In this document: positions 1 to 9,553 of the stretch, piece by piece | How positions within the stretch are numbered: position 1 is the first letter of the stretch | How the letters are laid out: each line of letters opens with the position of its first letter | From: Pseudidiomarina salinarum | GTDB taxonomy: Bacteria; Pseudomonadota; Gammaproteobacteria; Enterobacterales; Alteromonadaceae | Reading direction: 5' to 3' | DNA: 64,000 nt | NCBI RefSeq assembly: GCF_000753715.1 | Contig: NZ_JPER01000001.1 | Span: 310,001 to 374,000, forward strand | Made by a program: the position numbers and the translations under genes | Notes under the pieces: generated by a model | Databases searched by the model: none | What the model was told of the DNA's origin: nothing | Seen by the model: only the letters and a program-made list of their open reading frames with translations

Positions 1-1314
1 ACGCTGGGTATCGCGTTGGGCAGTTGGTGGGCCTATTATGAACTTGGCTGGGGCGGCTGGTGGTTCTGGGATCCGGTTGAGAATGCCAGCTTTATGCCCT
101 GGTTAGTGGGTACCGCGTTAATTCACTCACTGGCGGTGACGGAAAAGCGCGGCACCTTTAAGGCCTGGACGGTATTTCTGGCGATTCTGGCCTTTAGCCT
201 GAGCTTGCTGGGTACCTTCCTGGTGCGCTCCGGGGTCATTGTATCGGTGCATGCCTTTGCCACAGACCCGGCCCGCGGACTCTTTATTCTTGGCCTGTTG
301 GCGGTGGTGATCGGTGGCTCGCTGCTGCTATTTATGCTGCGCGCTGGCGCGGTCAGCAGCTATACCCGCTATCAGACGGCCTCCCGTGAAGTCATGTTGC
401 TGGGCAATAATATTCTATTAATGGCGGCTACGCTGGTGGTGCTGCTGGGTACGCTGTTACCGCTGGTACACAAAGAACTGGGCATGGGTTCCATCTCAAT
501 TGGTGTGCCTTTCTTTAATCAGATGTTTACCTGGCTGATTGTGCCCTTTGTGCTGCTGATGGGGCTGGGGCCGCTGTTCCGCTGGCGCCGGCAGGAACTT
601 AAACCGCTGGCTGGCTCGTTATTGCTGACGTTGGTTCTGGCGCTGTTACTGGCATGGGCACTGCCGGCCATCCTGGCGGATCAGATCCACGCCATGACGG
701 TGCTGGGGCTGGTGCTGAGCTTCTGGATTGTGCTGTCACTGGTTAATGAACTGCGGCTGCGGGTGCAGCAGCGCGGGCAGGGTATTAACGGCCTGGTGAA
801 GCTGGGACGCAGCCACTGGGGCATGGTGCTGGGCCATCTGGGCTTTGCCGTGACCCTGATTGGTATCGCCGCCGTCAGCCAGTATGAAATTGAGCGTGAT
901 TTGCGGCTGGCGCCGGGTGAAACCGCCCAGGTGCAGGGATACGACTTTCATTTTGATTCGCTGAGCCAGGTCAGAGGCCCGAATTATATTGCCGATCACG
1001 CGGAGTTTACCGTGAGCCGCGACGGCCGACTGGTGACTGAGCTGGTTACCGAAAAACGTTTTTATACGGTGCAGCGCACCAGCATGACCGAAGTGGGGCT
1101 GGATGCCGGCTTTACCCGTGACCTTTATGTGGCCCTGGGTGAGCCGCTGGACGATAACAGCGAAGCCTGGGCGGTACGTATTTATGTGAAGCCTTTTGTG
1201 CGCTGGATCTGGCTGGGTGCCTTGCTGATGGCCCTGGGTGGCGCGTTGGCGATGACGGATAAACGCTACCGGGCATCACGCCGCAAAGCGCCCAAGCTGG
1301 CAGGAGGATTGTAA
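1..1314 (+). CDS. ccmF: Cytochrome c heme lyase subunit CcmF, 3' part
   Basis: CcmF is the membrane core of the system I complex that attaches heme to apocytochrome c in the periplasm. The reading frame is open from base 1 and has no start in the window, so the 5' part is missing. The first 40 residues contain the tryptophan-rich heme-handling motif GWWFWDPVENASFMPW typical of the CcmF/CcmC family. Several membrane helices follow, then a periplasmic loop (about residues 290-400) and a last helix. The stop codon shares one base with the ccmG start (TAATG at 1312-1316), so the two are probably translationally coupled. Identity is secure from the motif and the downstream ccm genes. Confidence 0.97.
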   Translation, partial: TLGIALGSWWAYYELGWGGWWFWDPVENASFMPWLVGTALIHSLAVTEKRGTFKAWTVFLAILAFSLSLLGTFLVRSGVIVSVHAFATDPARGLFILGLLAVVIGGSLLLFMLRAGAVSSYTRYQTASREVMLLGNNILLMAATLVVLLGTLLPLVHKELGMGSISIGVPFFNQMFTWLIVPFVLLMGLGPLFRWRRQELKPLAGSLLLTLVLALLLAWALPAILADQIHAMTVLGLVLSFWIVLSLVNELRLRVQQRGQGINGLVKLGRSHWGMVLGHLGFAVTLIGIAAVSQYEIERDLRLAPGETAQVQGYDFHFDSLSQVRGPNYIADHAEFTVSRDGRLVTELVTEKRFYTVQRTSMTEVGLDAGFTRDLYVALGEPLDDNSEAWAVRIYVKPFVRWIWLGALLMALGGALAMTDKRYRASRRKAPKLAGGL

Positions 1315-1904
1315 TGGCCGGAACTAAGTCGTTACGCTGGGTGGTGTTAGCACTGCCACTACTGGTGTTCCTGTTGCTGGTCGGTTTTTTGCTGCGCGGT
1401 TTGTTCTCGGATCCGACGGAACTGAGTTCGGCGCTGGTGGGTAAGCCGGTGCCGCAGTTTGAGCTACCCGATATCTACAACCCTGAGACTGTCTATACTG
1501 AAGAGGTGCTGCAGGGCCGGCCAATGCTGCTGAATGTATGGGCCACCTGGTGCCCGACCTGCCGTGCTGAGCATGATTATCTTAATCAGCTGTCGGCGGA
1601 AGGCGTATATATTGTCGGGCTCAATTACAAAGATGATTCGCGGGCCAAGGCGGTGAACTGGCTGAATACCCTGGGTGACCCTTACCAGCTCAACTTGTTT
1701 GACGAGCGTGGGCTGGTGGCTCTTGATTTAGGTGTTTACGGGGCGCCGGAAACCTTCGTTATTGATGCCGATGGCTATATTCAGTATCGCCATGTGGGTG
1801 ATGTGAATGAACGGGTATGGGCGAATACCCTGAAGCCACTTTACGATGCGCTGATGGCAGAATATGACGGAGCTGCTGAGACAGCTGAAGGAGCCAGACC
1901 ATGA
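1314..1904 (+). CDS. ccmG: Thiol:disulfide interchange protein CcmG/DsbE
   Basis: This 196-residue membrane-anchored thioredoxin reduces the heme-binding cysteines of apocytochrome c or its CcmH partner in the periplasm. One N-terminal membrane segment (about residues 8-30) precedes a thioredoxin fold with the active site WATWCPTC, cysteines 80 and 83. The cis-proline region YGAPETFVID is also present. Length is normal for DsbE. It overlaps ccmF by one base and ccmH by four (ATGA), consistent with a single ccm operon. Confidence 0.96.
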   Translation: MAGTKSLRWVVLALPLLVFLLLVGFLLRGLFSDPTELSSALVGKPVPQFELPDIYNPETVYTEEVLQGRPMLLNVWATWCPTCRAEHDYLNQLSAEGVYIVGLNYKDDSRAKAVNWLNTLGDPYQLNLFDERGLVALDLGVYGAPETFVIDADGYIQYRHVGDVNERVWANTLKPLYDALMAEYDGAAETAEGARP

Positions 1905-2386
1905 GAACCACTACGCTGAATCTGCTGGTACTGGTATTCACCCTGTCATTGGCGGCGAGCGGCTGGTCGGTGGCAACGGCCGCCAGCCTGGAAACCTATG
2001 CATTTGACGATCCGCGCAAAGAGGCCTTGTTCCACGAACTGATTGACGAATTACGCTGCCCCAAATGCCAGAATCAGAGTATCGCTGAATCTGATGCACC
2101 GCTGGCCAAAGACCTGCGCGATCGTACCTATATTATGTTGCAGAACGGAGCCAGCAAGCAGGAAGTGATTAATTATATGGTGGCGCGCTATGGCGATTTC
2201 GTCCACTATCAGCCGCCCTGGCAGATCAGCACCAGTATTTTATGGTGGGGCCCCGTTGGCATTATTCTGATAGGTCTGCTGGTGGTATTCATCCGGGCGC
2301 GGGCCCGGGTGGAACCCGACGAGCTTACTGTTGAAGAAGAGCAGCAACTGGCGCGGTTGCGCCGCACCGATAAGGAACAGGACTAA
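1901..2386 (+). CDS. ccmH: Cytochrome c maturation protein CcmH (CcmL type)
   Basis: A 161-residue protein with a signal peptide, a periplasmic CcmH domain and a C-terminal membrane helix (about residues 105-128). The redox motif LRCPKCQNQSIAESDAPLA (Cys53 and Cys56) is diagnostic. It reduces the apocytochrome CXXCH disulfide together with CcmG and CcmF. This is the short form; the TPR part that is fused to CcmH in E. coli is a separate gene here (ccmI, next). It starts inside the end of ccmG (ATGA). Confidence 0.95.
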   Translation: MRTTTLNLLVLVFTLSLAASGWSVATAASLETYAFDDPRKEALFHELIDELRCPKCQNQSIAESDAPLAKDLRDRTYIMLQNGASKQEVINYMVARYGDFVHYQPPWQISTSILWWGPVGIILIGLLVVFIRARARVEPDELTVEEEQQLARLRRTDKEQD

Positions 2387-2392
2387 CCGCCT

Positions 2393-3610
2393 ATGTGGAT
2401 GAACCTGCTAATGATAGCTGTTGTGGTACTTGCCGGCGGGGTGTTCCTGATGGTCACTGGCCGGCGGCAGCACGAACGGCAACGCACCCGGCTGGATGTG
2501 AACCGGGAACTATACGAGCAACGTATCCAGGAATTGGATCAGGAAGTGGCCGAAGGGCTGCTCAGCGAAGATGCAGCGCAGCGCAGCCGGCGCGAGCTGG
2601 ATAAGCGCTTTGTGCATGAAAATGCTGAGCTTGAACAGGTCCATGACGAGCGTATCCGCAGTGACATCTGGTTGCCGGCGGTTATCGTGATGGTGTTGGG
2701 TATAGCCGGTTACATGGCATTCGGTAGCTGGGGCTTACAGCGGCAGGCCGACGAAGCTTTGCAGGCATTGCCCGAGCTGGGCCGCAAGGTGATATCCGAT
2801 GATACCGCCCAGACCACGCCGGAAGAGCTGGAAACCTTTGCGCTGGGCTTACGGCAAAAGTTATTACGGGCGCCGGATGATGCGGTGGCCTGGCTGGTTT
2901 ATGGCCGGGTGATGCTGGCACTGGGGCAGATGGAGCAGGCGATTGACGCCTTTGAAAAATCCTATCAGCTGGATCCGGAGCGCACCAGTACCCAGTTAAG
3001 TTATGCCCAGCTGTTGGTCAGTACCGGCGATGAGCAATACCTCGGCAAAGCCGCACGCCTGTTGTCGCAGGTGCTGTCAGATGATCCGCAAAATGCGGAC
3101 GCGTTATCGCTGTTAGGGGTGGTCGCATATCAGCGCGGTGATTTTGAGCAGGCGGTAAGCGCTTGGAATTTATTGCTGCAGCAGCTACCTGAAGCCGATC
3201 CGCGTTATCAGGCGATACAGCAGGCACTGGCTGACGCGGAGCAGCAGCTGGCCGGGGCGCAGATGACCCTTGAGGTGCTGGTGGATGTGCATCCGTCGGT
3301 GATCACTCAGGTGCCGCCTGATGGCACGCTCTTTGTGTATGTGCGGGATCCGGATGGCGCGCCCATACCAGCGGCCGTGGTGCGGCAGCCGGTTGGCGAG
3401 TTTCCGGTACTGGTAACCCTGTCAGATGCCGATGCTATGCTAGATGATTACCGGCTGAGCGGATTGCAGCAATGGCAGGTGATGGCACGGATTTCTGATG
3501 ATGAGCGGATTGATCAGGCGCCCGGCGATCTGGACGCAGAGCCGGTTGTGGTCGAGCCCGGTACCGAGCAGGTCAAACTGGTGATTAAAGACCTGAAGCT
3601 AGAATTATAA
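2393..3610 (+). CDS. ccmI: Cytochrome c maturation TPR protein CcmI
   Basis: A 405-residue protein with two N-terminal membrane helices (about 3-20 and 92-110) separated by a basic, heptad-rich loop. TPR repeats follow (about 150-290), one containing the run QAIDAFEKSYQLDPERTS, and then a C-terminal beta-rich domain. In the CcmI family the TPR part binds the C-terminus of apocytochrome c and delivers it to the CcmFH ligase. It lies six bases after ccmH and is the last ccm gene of the cluster. Confidence 0.9.
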   Translation: MWMNLLMIAVVVLAGGVFLMVTGRRQHERQRTRLDVNRELYEQRIQELDQEVAEGLLSEDAAQRSRRELDKRFVHENAELEQVHDERIRSDIWLPAVIVMVLGIAGYMAFGSWGLQRQADEALQALPELGRKVISDDTAQTTPEELETFALGLRQKLLRAPDDAVAWLVYGRVMLALGQMEQAIDAFEKSYQLDPERTSTQLSYAQLLVSTGDEQYLGKAARLLSQVLSDDPQNADALSLLGVVAYQRGDFEQAVSAWNLLLQQLPEADPRYQAIQQALADAEQQLAGAQMTLEVLVDVHPSVITQVPPDGTLFVYVRDPDGAPIPAAVVRQPVGEFPVLVTLSDADAMLDDYRLSGLQQWQVMARISDDERIDQAPGDLDAEPVVVEPGTEQVKLVIKDLKLEL

Positions 3611-3622
3611 CAGGAGGTTATT

Positions 3623-4357
3623 GTGCAACTGCGAATGATAGGTGTTGTTTTCGTGTCTCTGGTGCTGACTGCTTGCGCGGCCTCGCCTGATGAAGATATG
3701 TATGCGGATCCGCGGGACCCGTTTGAGGATACGAACCGTGACTTCTGGGATCTGAACCGGGAGTTAGACGATGCCATTTTATGGCCTGCTGCGCGTACCT
3801 ACGGCAAATTGCCACAGCCGGTGCGTACCGGGCTGCTCAACGCTGCCGAGAACCTCAGTGAGCCATCGTCACTGGTCAACAACGTGTTGCAGGGCAAGGT
3901 AACCGATGCTGGCGTTAGTTTCTGGCGCTTCGCCATTAACAGCACTATCGGGATTTTTGGCGTGTTCGACGTGGCCTCGCCAATGGGGCTGAGCCGTCGC
4001 GATGAAGGCTTCGGCGAGACTCTGGCATTCTGGGGGGTCGGCGATGGTCCTTATCTGATGCTGCCTGCCCTCGGGCCCACAGTGCCCACTGACCGGGGCG
4101 GCGACGTGGTCGACGGCCTGTATTTTCCGCTCGATGATCTGAGCACCCCGGTGTCGGTGGCCCGCTTTGTCATAAAAGCCCTGGATACCCGCCTGCAGTT
4201 GCAGGAGCAGGAAGAACTGCTGGAAAACTCACTGGATCCATATGCCTTTGTGCGGGAAGCCTATTACCAGCGCTGGCGCGATAAGGTATTTGACGGTAAT
4301 CCGCCACCAACGGAAGCGGAAGAAGAGCTGGACGAAGATTTTTACGACCAGTTTTAA
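3623..4357 (+). CDS. mlaA: Outer-membrane lipid asymmetry lipoprotein MlaA (VacJ)
   Basis: MlaA sits in the outer membrane and removes mislocalised phospholipid from the outer leaflet, passing it to MlaC. The 244-residue protein has a lipoprotein signal ending in LTAC (Cys18), followed by the MlaA signature DPFEDTNRDFWDLNRELD and the conserved region GETLAFWGVGDGPYLMLP. The chosen start is GTG at 3623, nine bases after a strong AGGAGG; an in-frame ATG at residue 5 would shorten the signal. The C-terminus is very acidic. It follows ccmI by 12 bases, but no functional link to cytochrome c maturation is implied. Confidence 0.94.
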   Translation: MQLRMIGVVFVSLVLTACAASPDEDMYADPRDPFEDTNRDFWDLNRELDDAILWPAARTYGKLPQPVRTGLLNAAENLSEPSSLVNNVLQGKVTDAGVSFWRFAINSTIGIFGVFDVASPMGLSRRDEGFGETLAFWGVGDGPYLMLPALGPTVPTDRGGDVVDGLYFPLDDLSTPVSVARFVIKALDTRLQLQEQEELLENSLDPYAFVREAYYQRWRDKVFDGNPPPTEAEEELDEDFYDQF

Positions 4358-4374
4358 CGCAGAGTTTAATCTAA

Positions 4375-4415
4375 ATAACGCATGAGCCTTGCGCCTGCAG
4401 CGGCTCATGCGTTAT
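4375..4415. repeat. Perfect 14-bp inverted repeat, intergenic
   Basis: Arms 4375-4388 (ATAACGCATGAGCC) and 4402-4415 pair perfectly across a 13-base spacer. The element lies between the mlaA stop and the peptide transporter start. There is no U-tract on either strand, so it is not a standard intrinsic terminator. It may block read-through or be an operator or mRNA-end structure. Confidence 0.7.
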
Positions 4416-4475
4416 AAATCCATTTCACTATCTTTACTGATAATAACTATAACTAGTATTCAACGAGGAAATTGT

Positions 4476-5969
4476 ATGAGCCAGGCGCCATCCAATTCGA
4501 CCCTTTGGGGCCACCCGAAAGGTCTGTATGTGTTATTTACGTCGGAAATGTGGGAGCGTTTTTCCTACTACGGCATGCGAGCCCTGTTGGTTCTGACTCT
4601 GGTTGCCGCTACTGAAGAAGCAAACCCGGGTTTTGGTATGAGCCAGGGCGATGCCCTCTCACTCTACGGTACCTACACGGCACTGGTTTATTTCACGCCG
4701 CTGATTGGTGGCTGGTTAGCTGACAACTTCCTCGGTCAGCGGTTATCTATTCTGCTTGGTGGTATCTTAATGGCAGCCGGCCAGTTCGTGCTGTTTGCCG
4801 CCACGCCACACAGCATCGACCTGTTCTATGTTGGTCTGGGTTTGCTGATTGCCGGTAACGGTATGTTCAAGCCGAATATTTCCACCATTGTCGGCGATCT
4901 CTATCCACAGGGCGACGCCCGCCGCGATAGTGCGTTTTCAATTTTCTACATGGGTATCAACCTGGGTGCCTTCATTGCCCCGCTGATCACCTCAACCCTG
5001 GGTGAGAGCCCTGACTACGGCTGGCGCTGGGGTTACTTCGCTGCTGGTATTGGTATGACGCTTGCGGTTATTACCCAGGGCCTGTTCTTCCAGCGCTTTC
5101 TGGGCGATATCGGCAAAGTACCGGGCGCCAAGCGTGACCGGCTGGCCTCAGGTGGCGTGAAAAAGCCACTGACCAAAATCGAATTTGATCGCCTGCGGGT
5201 TATTCTGTTCCTGTTCGTATTCGTCACCGTATTCTGGCTGGCCTTTGAGCAGGCCGGTGGTCTGATGAATATCTTCGCTGACCAGTACACTGATCGTACG
5301 TTTGGCGATTCGATTATTCCGGCGGGTTACTTTCAGTCACTGAATCCGCTGTTTATCCTGATCTTCGCGCCGATTTTCTCGGTACTCTGGGTGACGCTGC
5401 ATAAGCGCGACAGTAGCCCGGATGCGCCAATCAAGATCTTCGCCGGTCTGGTACTGACCGCGATTGGTTTCCTGTTCCTGATCTTCGGTTTGTATGAAAT
5501 TCAGGCCACGGGTAAAGCCAATATGATCTGGCTGGTACTGGCCTATCTGTTCCATACGCTGGGCGAACTCTGTATCTCACCGGTTGGTCTGTCGCTGATG
5601 ACCAAGCTGGCACCGCTGCGCCTGGCATCACTGGTGATGGGTGTGTGGTTCCTGATGCCGGCTATTGCCAGCAAGCTCGCTGGTATGGTGGGTGCATTCT
5701 CAGAGAACGCTGAAACCTTTACCTTCTCGCAGAATATTGCCGGCGCTATCGGGCTGGAGGCTGAATACTCCGGCCTGCTGGTGGTATTTGGTGGGGTAGG
5801 CGTTGGGCTGCTGGTTTTTGCTATCGTGCTGTGGCTGATATCCGGCATGCTGGTGCGCTGGATGCACGGCGCTGAGCGTACCCAACCTGAAACCACTGTG
5901 GAAGGTATTGAGCAGGAACTCGAAGCCGTTGCCGAACATGAAGGTATCGGTGATAAAGCTAAAAAATAA
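4476..5969 (+). CDS. Proton-dependent oligopeptide transporter (POT/PTR2, Dtp-like)
   Basis: A 497-residue major-facilitator protein importing di- and tripeptides with protons. Recognised by the N-terminal POT signature EMWERFSYYGMRALL, the second motif GGWLADNFLGQR, and FYMGINLGAFIAPLI. About 12-14 membrane segments are visible, with an acidic cytoplasmic tail. I placed the start at ATG 4476 behind GAGG (4465-4468); an open frame extends 29 codons upstream but that stretch runs through the hairpin at 4375-4415 and lacks a ribosome-binding site. Substrate range within the family cannot be read from the sequence. Confidence 0.93.
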   Translation: MSQAPSNSTLWGHPKGLYVLFTSEMWERFSYYGMRALLVLTLVAATEEANPGFGMSQGDALSLYGTYTALVYFTPLIGGWLADNFLGQRLSILLGGILMAAGQFVLFAATPHSIDLFYVGLGLLIAGNGMFKPNISTIVGDLYPQGDARRDSAFSIFYMGINLGAFIAPLITSTLGESPDYGWRWGYFAAGIGMTLAVITQGLFFQRFLGDIGKVPGAKRDRLASGGVKKPLTKIEFDRLRVILFLFVFVTVFWLAFEQAGGLMNIFADQYTDRTFGDSIIPAGYFQSLNPLFILIFAPIFSVLWVTLHKRDSSPDAPIKIFAGLVLTAIGFLFLIFGLYEIQATGKANMIWLVLAYLFHTLGELCISPVGLSLMTKLAPLRLASLVMGVWFLMPAIASKLAGMVGAFSENAETFTFSQNIAGAIGLEAEYSGLLVVFGGVGVGLLVFAIVLWLISGMLVRWMHGAERTQPETTVEGIEQELEAVAEHEGIGDKAKK

Positions 5970-5981
5970 GGATTGTTGTTG

Positions 5982-6869
5982 ATGGTTACGAAAGTTGTGA
6001 TACCGGTTGCGGGTCTTGGGACCCGCATGCTGCCTGGTACCAAAGCGATACCGAAAGAAATGCTGCCACTGGTCGACCGGCCGCTGATCCAGTTTATTGT
6101 GGAAGAGTGCGCTGCGGCAGGCCTGACAGACATTATTCTGGTTAACCATTCCAGTAAAGGTGCTATCGAAGATCATTTTGATACCAACTTTGAGCTGGAA
6201 GCCACCCTGGAACACCGCAGTAAGCAACAGCTGCTGACGGAAGTGCAGGGCTTGTGTCCGGCCGGCGTGACTATTATGTCAGTGCGCCAGGGCGTGCCCA
6301 AAGGTCTGGGCCATGCGGTACTCTGTGCGCGGCCGCTGATTGGTGATCAGCCGTTTGCGGTGGTGTTGCCGGATGTGCTGGTGGATTCGGTCAGCTGTGA
6401 CCTGCGCCGCGATAACCTGGCCGAGATGGTGCGCAACTTTAATGAAACCGGTGCCGCTCAGGTGATGGTGGAGAAGGTCCCCCATGAGCTGGTGAATCAG
6501 TATGGTATTGCCGATCTTGACGGGGTGGAACTCAAACCCGGTGAGCAGACTGCGATCAGCCAGCTGGTTGAAAAGCCGTCCGTTGATTCAGCGCCTTCGG
6601 ATTTGGCGGTAGTAGGACGTTATGTATTCCCGGCCAGCCTGTGGGCGATGCTGGAGCAGACGCCGGTGGGGGCGGGCAACGAAATTCAGCTGACCGACGC
6701 CATGGCGATGCTACTCAAGGAACAACAGGTGAATGCTTACTATATGAAAGGGCGCAGCCACGACTGCGGCAATAAGCTGGGCTACACCCAGGCGTTTATT
6801 GAGCACGCGTTACGGCATCCGCAACTGGCGGAGCCGCTTAAAGCGTGGTTGAAGGATCTGTCGCAGTAG
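5982..6869 (+). CDS. galU: UTP-glucose-1-phosphate uridylyltransferase GalU
   Basis: Makes UDP-glucose from UTP and glucose 1-phosphate in the cytoplasm, for polysaccharide and envelope sugars. The 295-residue protein carries the nucleotidyltransferase loop [13 protein letters not shown] near the N-terminus, [17 protein letters not shown] directly after it, and the sugar-binding motif [15 protein letters not shown] 5982 follows AAGGA at suitable distance; the TTG codons closer to that site look less likely. The end overlaps the convergent LysR gene by 32 bases. Confidence 0.95.
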   Translation: MVTKVVIPVAGLGTRMLPGTKAIPKEMLPLVDRPLIQFIVEECAAAGLTDIILVNHSSKGAIEDHFDTNFELEATLEHRSKQQLLTEVQGLCPAGVTIMSVRQGVPKGLGHAVLCARPLIGDQPFAVVLPDVLVDSVSCDLRRDNLAEMVRNFNETGAAQVMVEKVPHELVNQYGIADLDGVELKPGEQTAISQLVEKPSVDSAPSDLAVVGRYVFPASLWAMLEQTPVGAGNEIQLTDAMAMLLKEQQVNAYYMKGRSHDCGNKLGYTQAFIEHALRHPQLAEPLKAWLKDLSQ

Positions 6870-7770
6870 TTTCTGTAATGGTCAGATGCTGACGCAGTAA
6901 ATCGTATAACAACCGGGCACAAGGCCCGGTTGTTTCGTTTTTGGGCAGCACTAAATAGAGGGCGCCGGCGCGATGCGAACTGCCGCTGACCTCGACCCGC
7001 TGGATACCGGGCGCTGACTGGGTGGCAAATGCGGGTAACCAGCAAAAACCGATACCGGCCTGTACCAGGCGCAGGGCTTCGGCGAAGTTGGTTACTGTCC
7101 AGCGCTGCTCGGCTTTCAGCCAGCCTTCTGCTTCCACTGGTTTGCGCGCGGTATCGCGAATAACTATTTGCAGGTGCTGGCTGAGGATGTCCGGGCTGAC
7201 GGGCTGGGCTTCACGGGCCAGTGGATGGTCAGCGCTGACCACCAGGTCAAAGCGGTAATTGGCAATGGGCTCACCGACCACGCCTTTCGGCAGCTGATGG
7301 GTGATGACTATATCCGCGGTCTGCTCAAGGATATGCTCGACCGAACCTGTGAGTACGGTGTCTTCGATAATCAGGCGGCTGCCACGGCTATGCAGCTGAA
7401 ATTCGGTCAGCGCCGGCACGATTTGCTGCCGGTCAAAGGACATCTCCAGAGCCAGCCGGATCTGTGGCTCCCAGCCTTTGTTGAGGTTATCCGCCAGTTG
7501 TTCGAGTTCGGTGACCAGGGTGGTCAGCTGCCGCGAGCGGCGCAGCATGACTTCACCGATGGGTGTTAAATGGGCTTTGCGGCCAATGACCGTCAGCATC
7601 TCAACGCCGAGCTGATCCTGCAACTTGGCGACAGCGTGGTTCAGTGACGACTGGCTTTTATTTAGTGCTTCGGCAGCATGGGCGTAGCCGCCATGGTCGA
7701 CCACGGCCTGCAGAATGCGCCACTGTTCGAGGGTCGTTTTCTGACGGTAAATCGCGCTCATCGGGCTCAT
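6838..7770 (-). CDS. LysR-family transcriptional regulator
   Basis: A 310-residue LysR-type regulator. The winged helix-turn-helix is at about residues 14-70 ([20 protein letters not shown] then [13 protein letters not shown]), followed by an effector-binding domain to the C-terminus. It begins inside the end of cmoB (ATGA, 7767-7770), so it is probably translated from the cmoA-cmoB message; the third residue pair offers an alternative ATG nine bases in. LysR regulators are normally divergent from their targets, so this position gives no obvious target. Ligand and regulon are unknown. Confidence 0.9.
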   Translation of the reverse strand: MSPMSAIYRQKTTLEQWRILQAVVDHGGYAHAAEALNKSQSSLNHAVAKLQDQLGVEMLTVIGRKAHLTPIGEVMLRRSRQLTTLVTELEQLADNLNKGWEPQIRLALEMSFDRQQIVPALTEFQLHSRGSRLIIEDTVLTGSVEHILEQTADIVITHQLPKGVVGEPIANYRFDLVVSADHPLAREAQPVSPDILSQHLQIVIRDTARKPVEAEGWLKAEQRWTVTNFAEALRLVQAGIGFCWLPAFATQSAPGIQRVEVSGSSHRAGALYLVLPKNETTGPCARLLYDLLRQHLTITETTATDPSTTL

Positions 7771-8741
7771 CCTTTCGCAATGATAACGGCGCGTAGCGGC
7801 GCCGGGTACCCTTCGATGGTTTTACTGCGATCATCGGGGTCGAGAAAATCCACCAGTGACTGGCCGGTCATCCAGTCGGTGGCGCGCTGCTCACTGAGAT
7901 CCGTCACTGACTCATCCACCACCACGGCGCTGCTGAAGCCACAACGGTCCAGCCAGTGCAGCAAGGCGGCGGTGCTGGGAATAAACCAGACGTTCCGCAT
8001 TTTGGCATAGGTCTGGCCGGGTACCAGCACCTGTTGTGCATCGCCTTCGATAACCAGGGTTTCGAGCACCAACTGGCCACCGGGCTTGAGCTGGGCGCGC
8101 AGCTGGGTCAGAAAATCTATGGGGGAGCGGCGGTGATAGAGCACGCCCATGCTGAACACCGTATCAAAGGCCTTGAGTTCGGGCAGGTCGTCGACACCAA
8201 CCGGGAACAGGTGCGCCCGGGCCTTGAGTTCGTCAGGCATAAAATGCCGCACCGCTAAAAACTGCGCCATAAACAGCTGGCCGGGATCAATGCCCCAGGC
8301 CTGGTCGGCACCAGCTTCCAGCATGCGCCACAGGTGGTAACCGCTGCCGCAGCCGATATCCAGCACCTGCTGGCCGCTCAGATCACCCAGATGCGGGGCC
8401 ACGCGCTGCCATTTAAAATCAGAACGCCACTCGGTATCAATGTGCACGCCATGCAGGTTAAAGGGGCCCTTGCGCCAGGGCGTGAGCTGCTGCAGCAGGC
8501 CGCGAATACGATTGAGCTGGCCGTCGCTGACGCGTTGTTCTGACTGTACCGATATCGTATCGCCAAGACCGACCTGATCGGCAGCGAGCTGCGGCAGCTG
8601 CGCCACCGAGCGCAACCATTTATGCAGTTCGCCGTGCTGCTGGTCGCGCTGCCACTGATCCAGCTGACCGGCGAGGCTGCCCAGCCAGGGGGAAACCGGT
8701 GAGCGGGCGAGGGCAATCAGGTCATCTTTGAATAAATCCAT
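7767..8741 (-). CDS. cmoB: tRNA U34 carboxymethyltransferase CmoB
   Basis: Transfers a carboxymethyl group from carboxy-S-adenosylmethionine to 5-hydroxyuridine-34 of certain tRNAs, giving cmo5U and allowing wobble decoding of four-codon boxes. The 324-residue protein has a CmoB-specific N-terminal domain, the SAM-type loop [15 protein letters not shown] at about residue 125, and the [10 protein letters not shown] segment typical of CmoB. It lies 14 bases downstream of cmoA, the enzyme that makes its cofactor, and overlaps the following LysR gene by four bases. Confidence 0.96.
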   Translation of the reverse strand: MDLFKDDLIALARSPVSPWLGSLAGQLDQWQRDQQHGELHKWLRSVAQLPQLAADQVGLGDTISVQSEQRVSDGQLNRIRGLLQQLTPWRKGPFNLHGVHIDTEWRSDFKWQRVAPHLGDLSGQQVLDIGCGSGYHLWRMLEAGADQAWGIDPGQLFMAQFLAVRHFMPDELKARAHLFPVGVDDLPELKAFDTVFSMGVLYHRRSPIDFLTQLRAQLKPGGQLVLETLVIEGDAQQVLVPGQTYAKMRNVWFIPSTAALLHWLDRCGFSSAVVVDESVTDLSEQRATDWMTGQSLVDFLDPDDRSKTIEGYPAPLRAVIIAKG

Positions 8742-8755
8742 GGCAAATGATTTCC

Positions 8756-9490
8756 TTAGGGTTTAACCGCCAGCATAGCAGCGAAGTTATAACACTGGAA
8801 CCAGACCTGGGGCTGATGGAAGCCAAGGCGTTGCAGGCGCTGCTGATGGGTGCTCAGGGTGTCGGGCTGCATCACATTCTCGATGGCGGCGCGTTTCTGG
8901 CTGATCTCCAGCTCGCTGTAGCCGTTGGCACGTTTAAACTGATGGTGCAGATCGATTAACACCTCGTCCATGGCCGGATCCGGGCTTTTGAATTTCTCCG
9001 ACAGTAACAGCACGCCACCGGGCCTGAGGCCGGCAAAAATCGCGGCCAGCAGCGCATCACGCTGCGCTGGCGGCACAAACTGCAGGGTGAAATTCATCAC
9101 CACCACCGATGCCTCTTCAATGCGGGTATCGCGGATGTCTTCGCAGCGGATGTCTGCCGGCACTGCGCTGCGATAGCCCTGCAGGTGCAGCTTACAACGC
9201 TCGACCATGGCCGGTGAATTATCAATGCCAATGAGTTTGACGTCATCGATGTGCGCAACGTTCTGGCGCATGGCCAGAGTCGCGGCGCCCAGTGAACAGC
9301 CCAGGTCATACAGATTGCTGTGAGGCTGGGCAAAACGGGCGGCAAGCTGGCCGATACCATGTAATATGCTCTGGTAGCCTGGTACCGAGCGATTGATCAT
9401 ATCGGGAAAAACTTCCACTACCTTTTCATCAAAGACAAAGTCGCTGACCTGGGTCAGTGGCTCAGCAAACAGAGAATCGCGTTTGATCAT
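8756..9490 (-). CDS. cmoA: Carboxy-S-adenosyl-L-methionine synthase CmoA
   Basis: Makes carboxy-SAM from SAM and prephenate, the cofactor used by CmoB. The 244-residue protein contains [20 protein letters not shown] near the N-terminus and the SAM loop [14 protein letters not shown], both characteristic of CmoA. It is first in the minus-strand run cmoA-cmoB-lysR and is divergent from the FUSC gene with only 63 bases between the starts. Confidence 0.96.
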   Translation of the reverse strand: MIKRDSLFAEPLTQVSDFVFDEKVVEVFPDMINRSVPGYQSILHGIGQLAARFAQPHSNLYDLGCSLGAATLAMRQNVAHIDDVKLIGIDNSPAMVERCKLHLQGYRSAVPADIRCEDIRDTRIEEASVVVMNFTLQFVPPAQRDALLAAIFAGLRPGGVLLLSEKFKSPDPAMDEVLIDLHHQFKRANGYSELEISQKRAAIENVMQPDTLSTHQQRLQRLGFHQPQVWFQCYNFAAMLAVKP

Positions 9491-9553
9491 AGTGGTTTAA
9501 GTCGTCTATAAGTTGTGGGTGTATAGTTTAGCCGAACTCGAAGAGGAATAATA

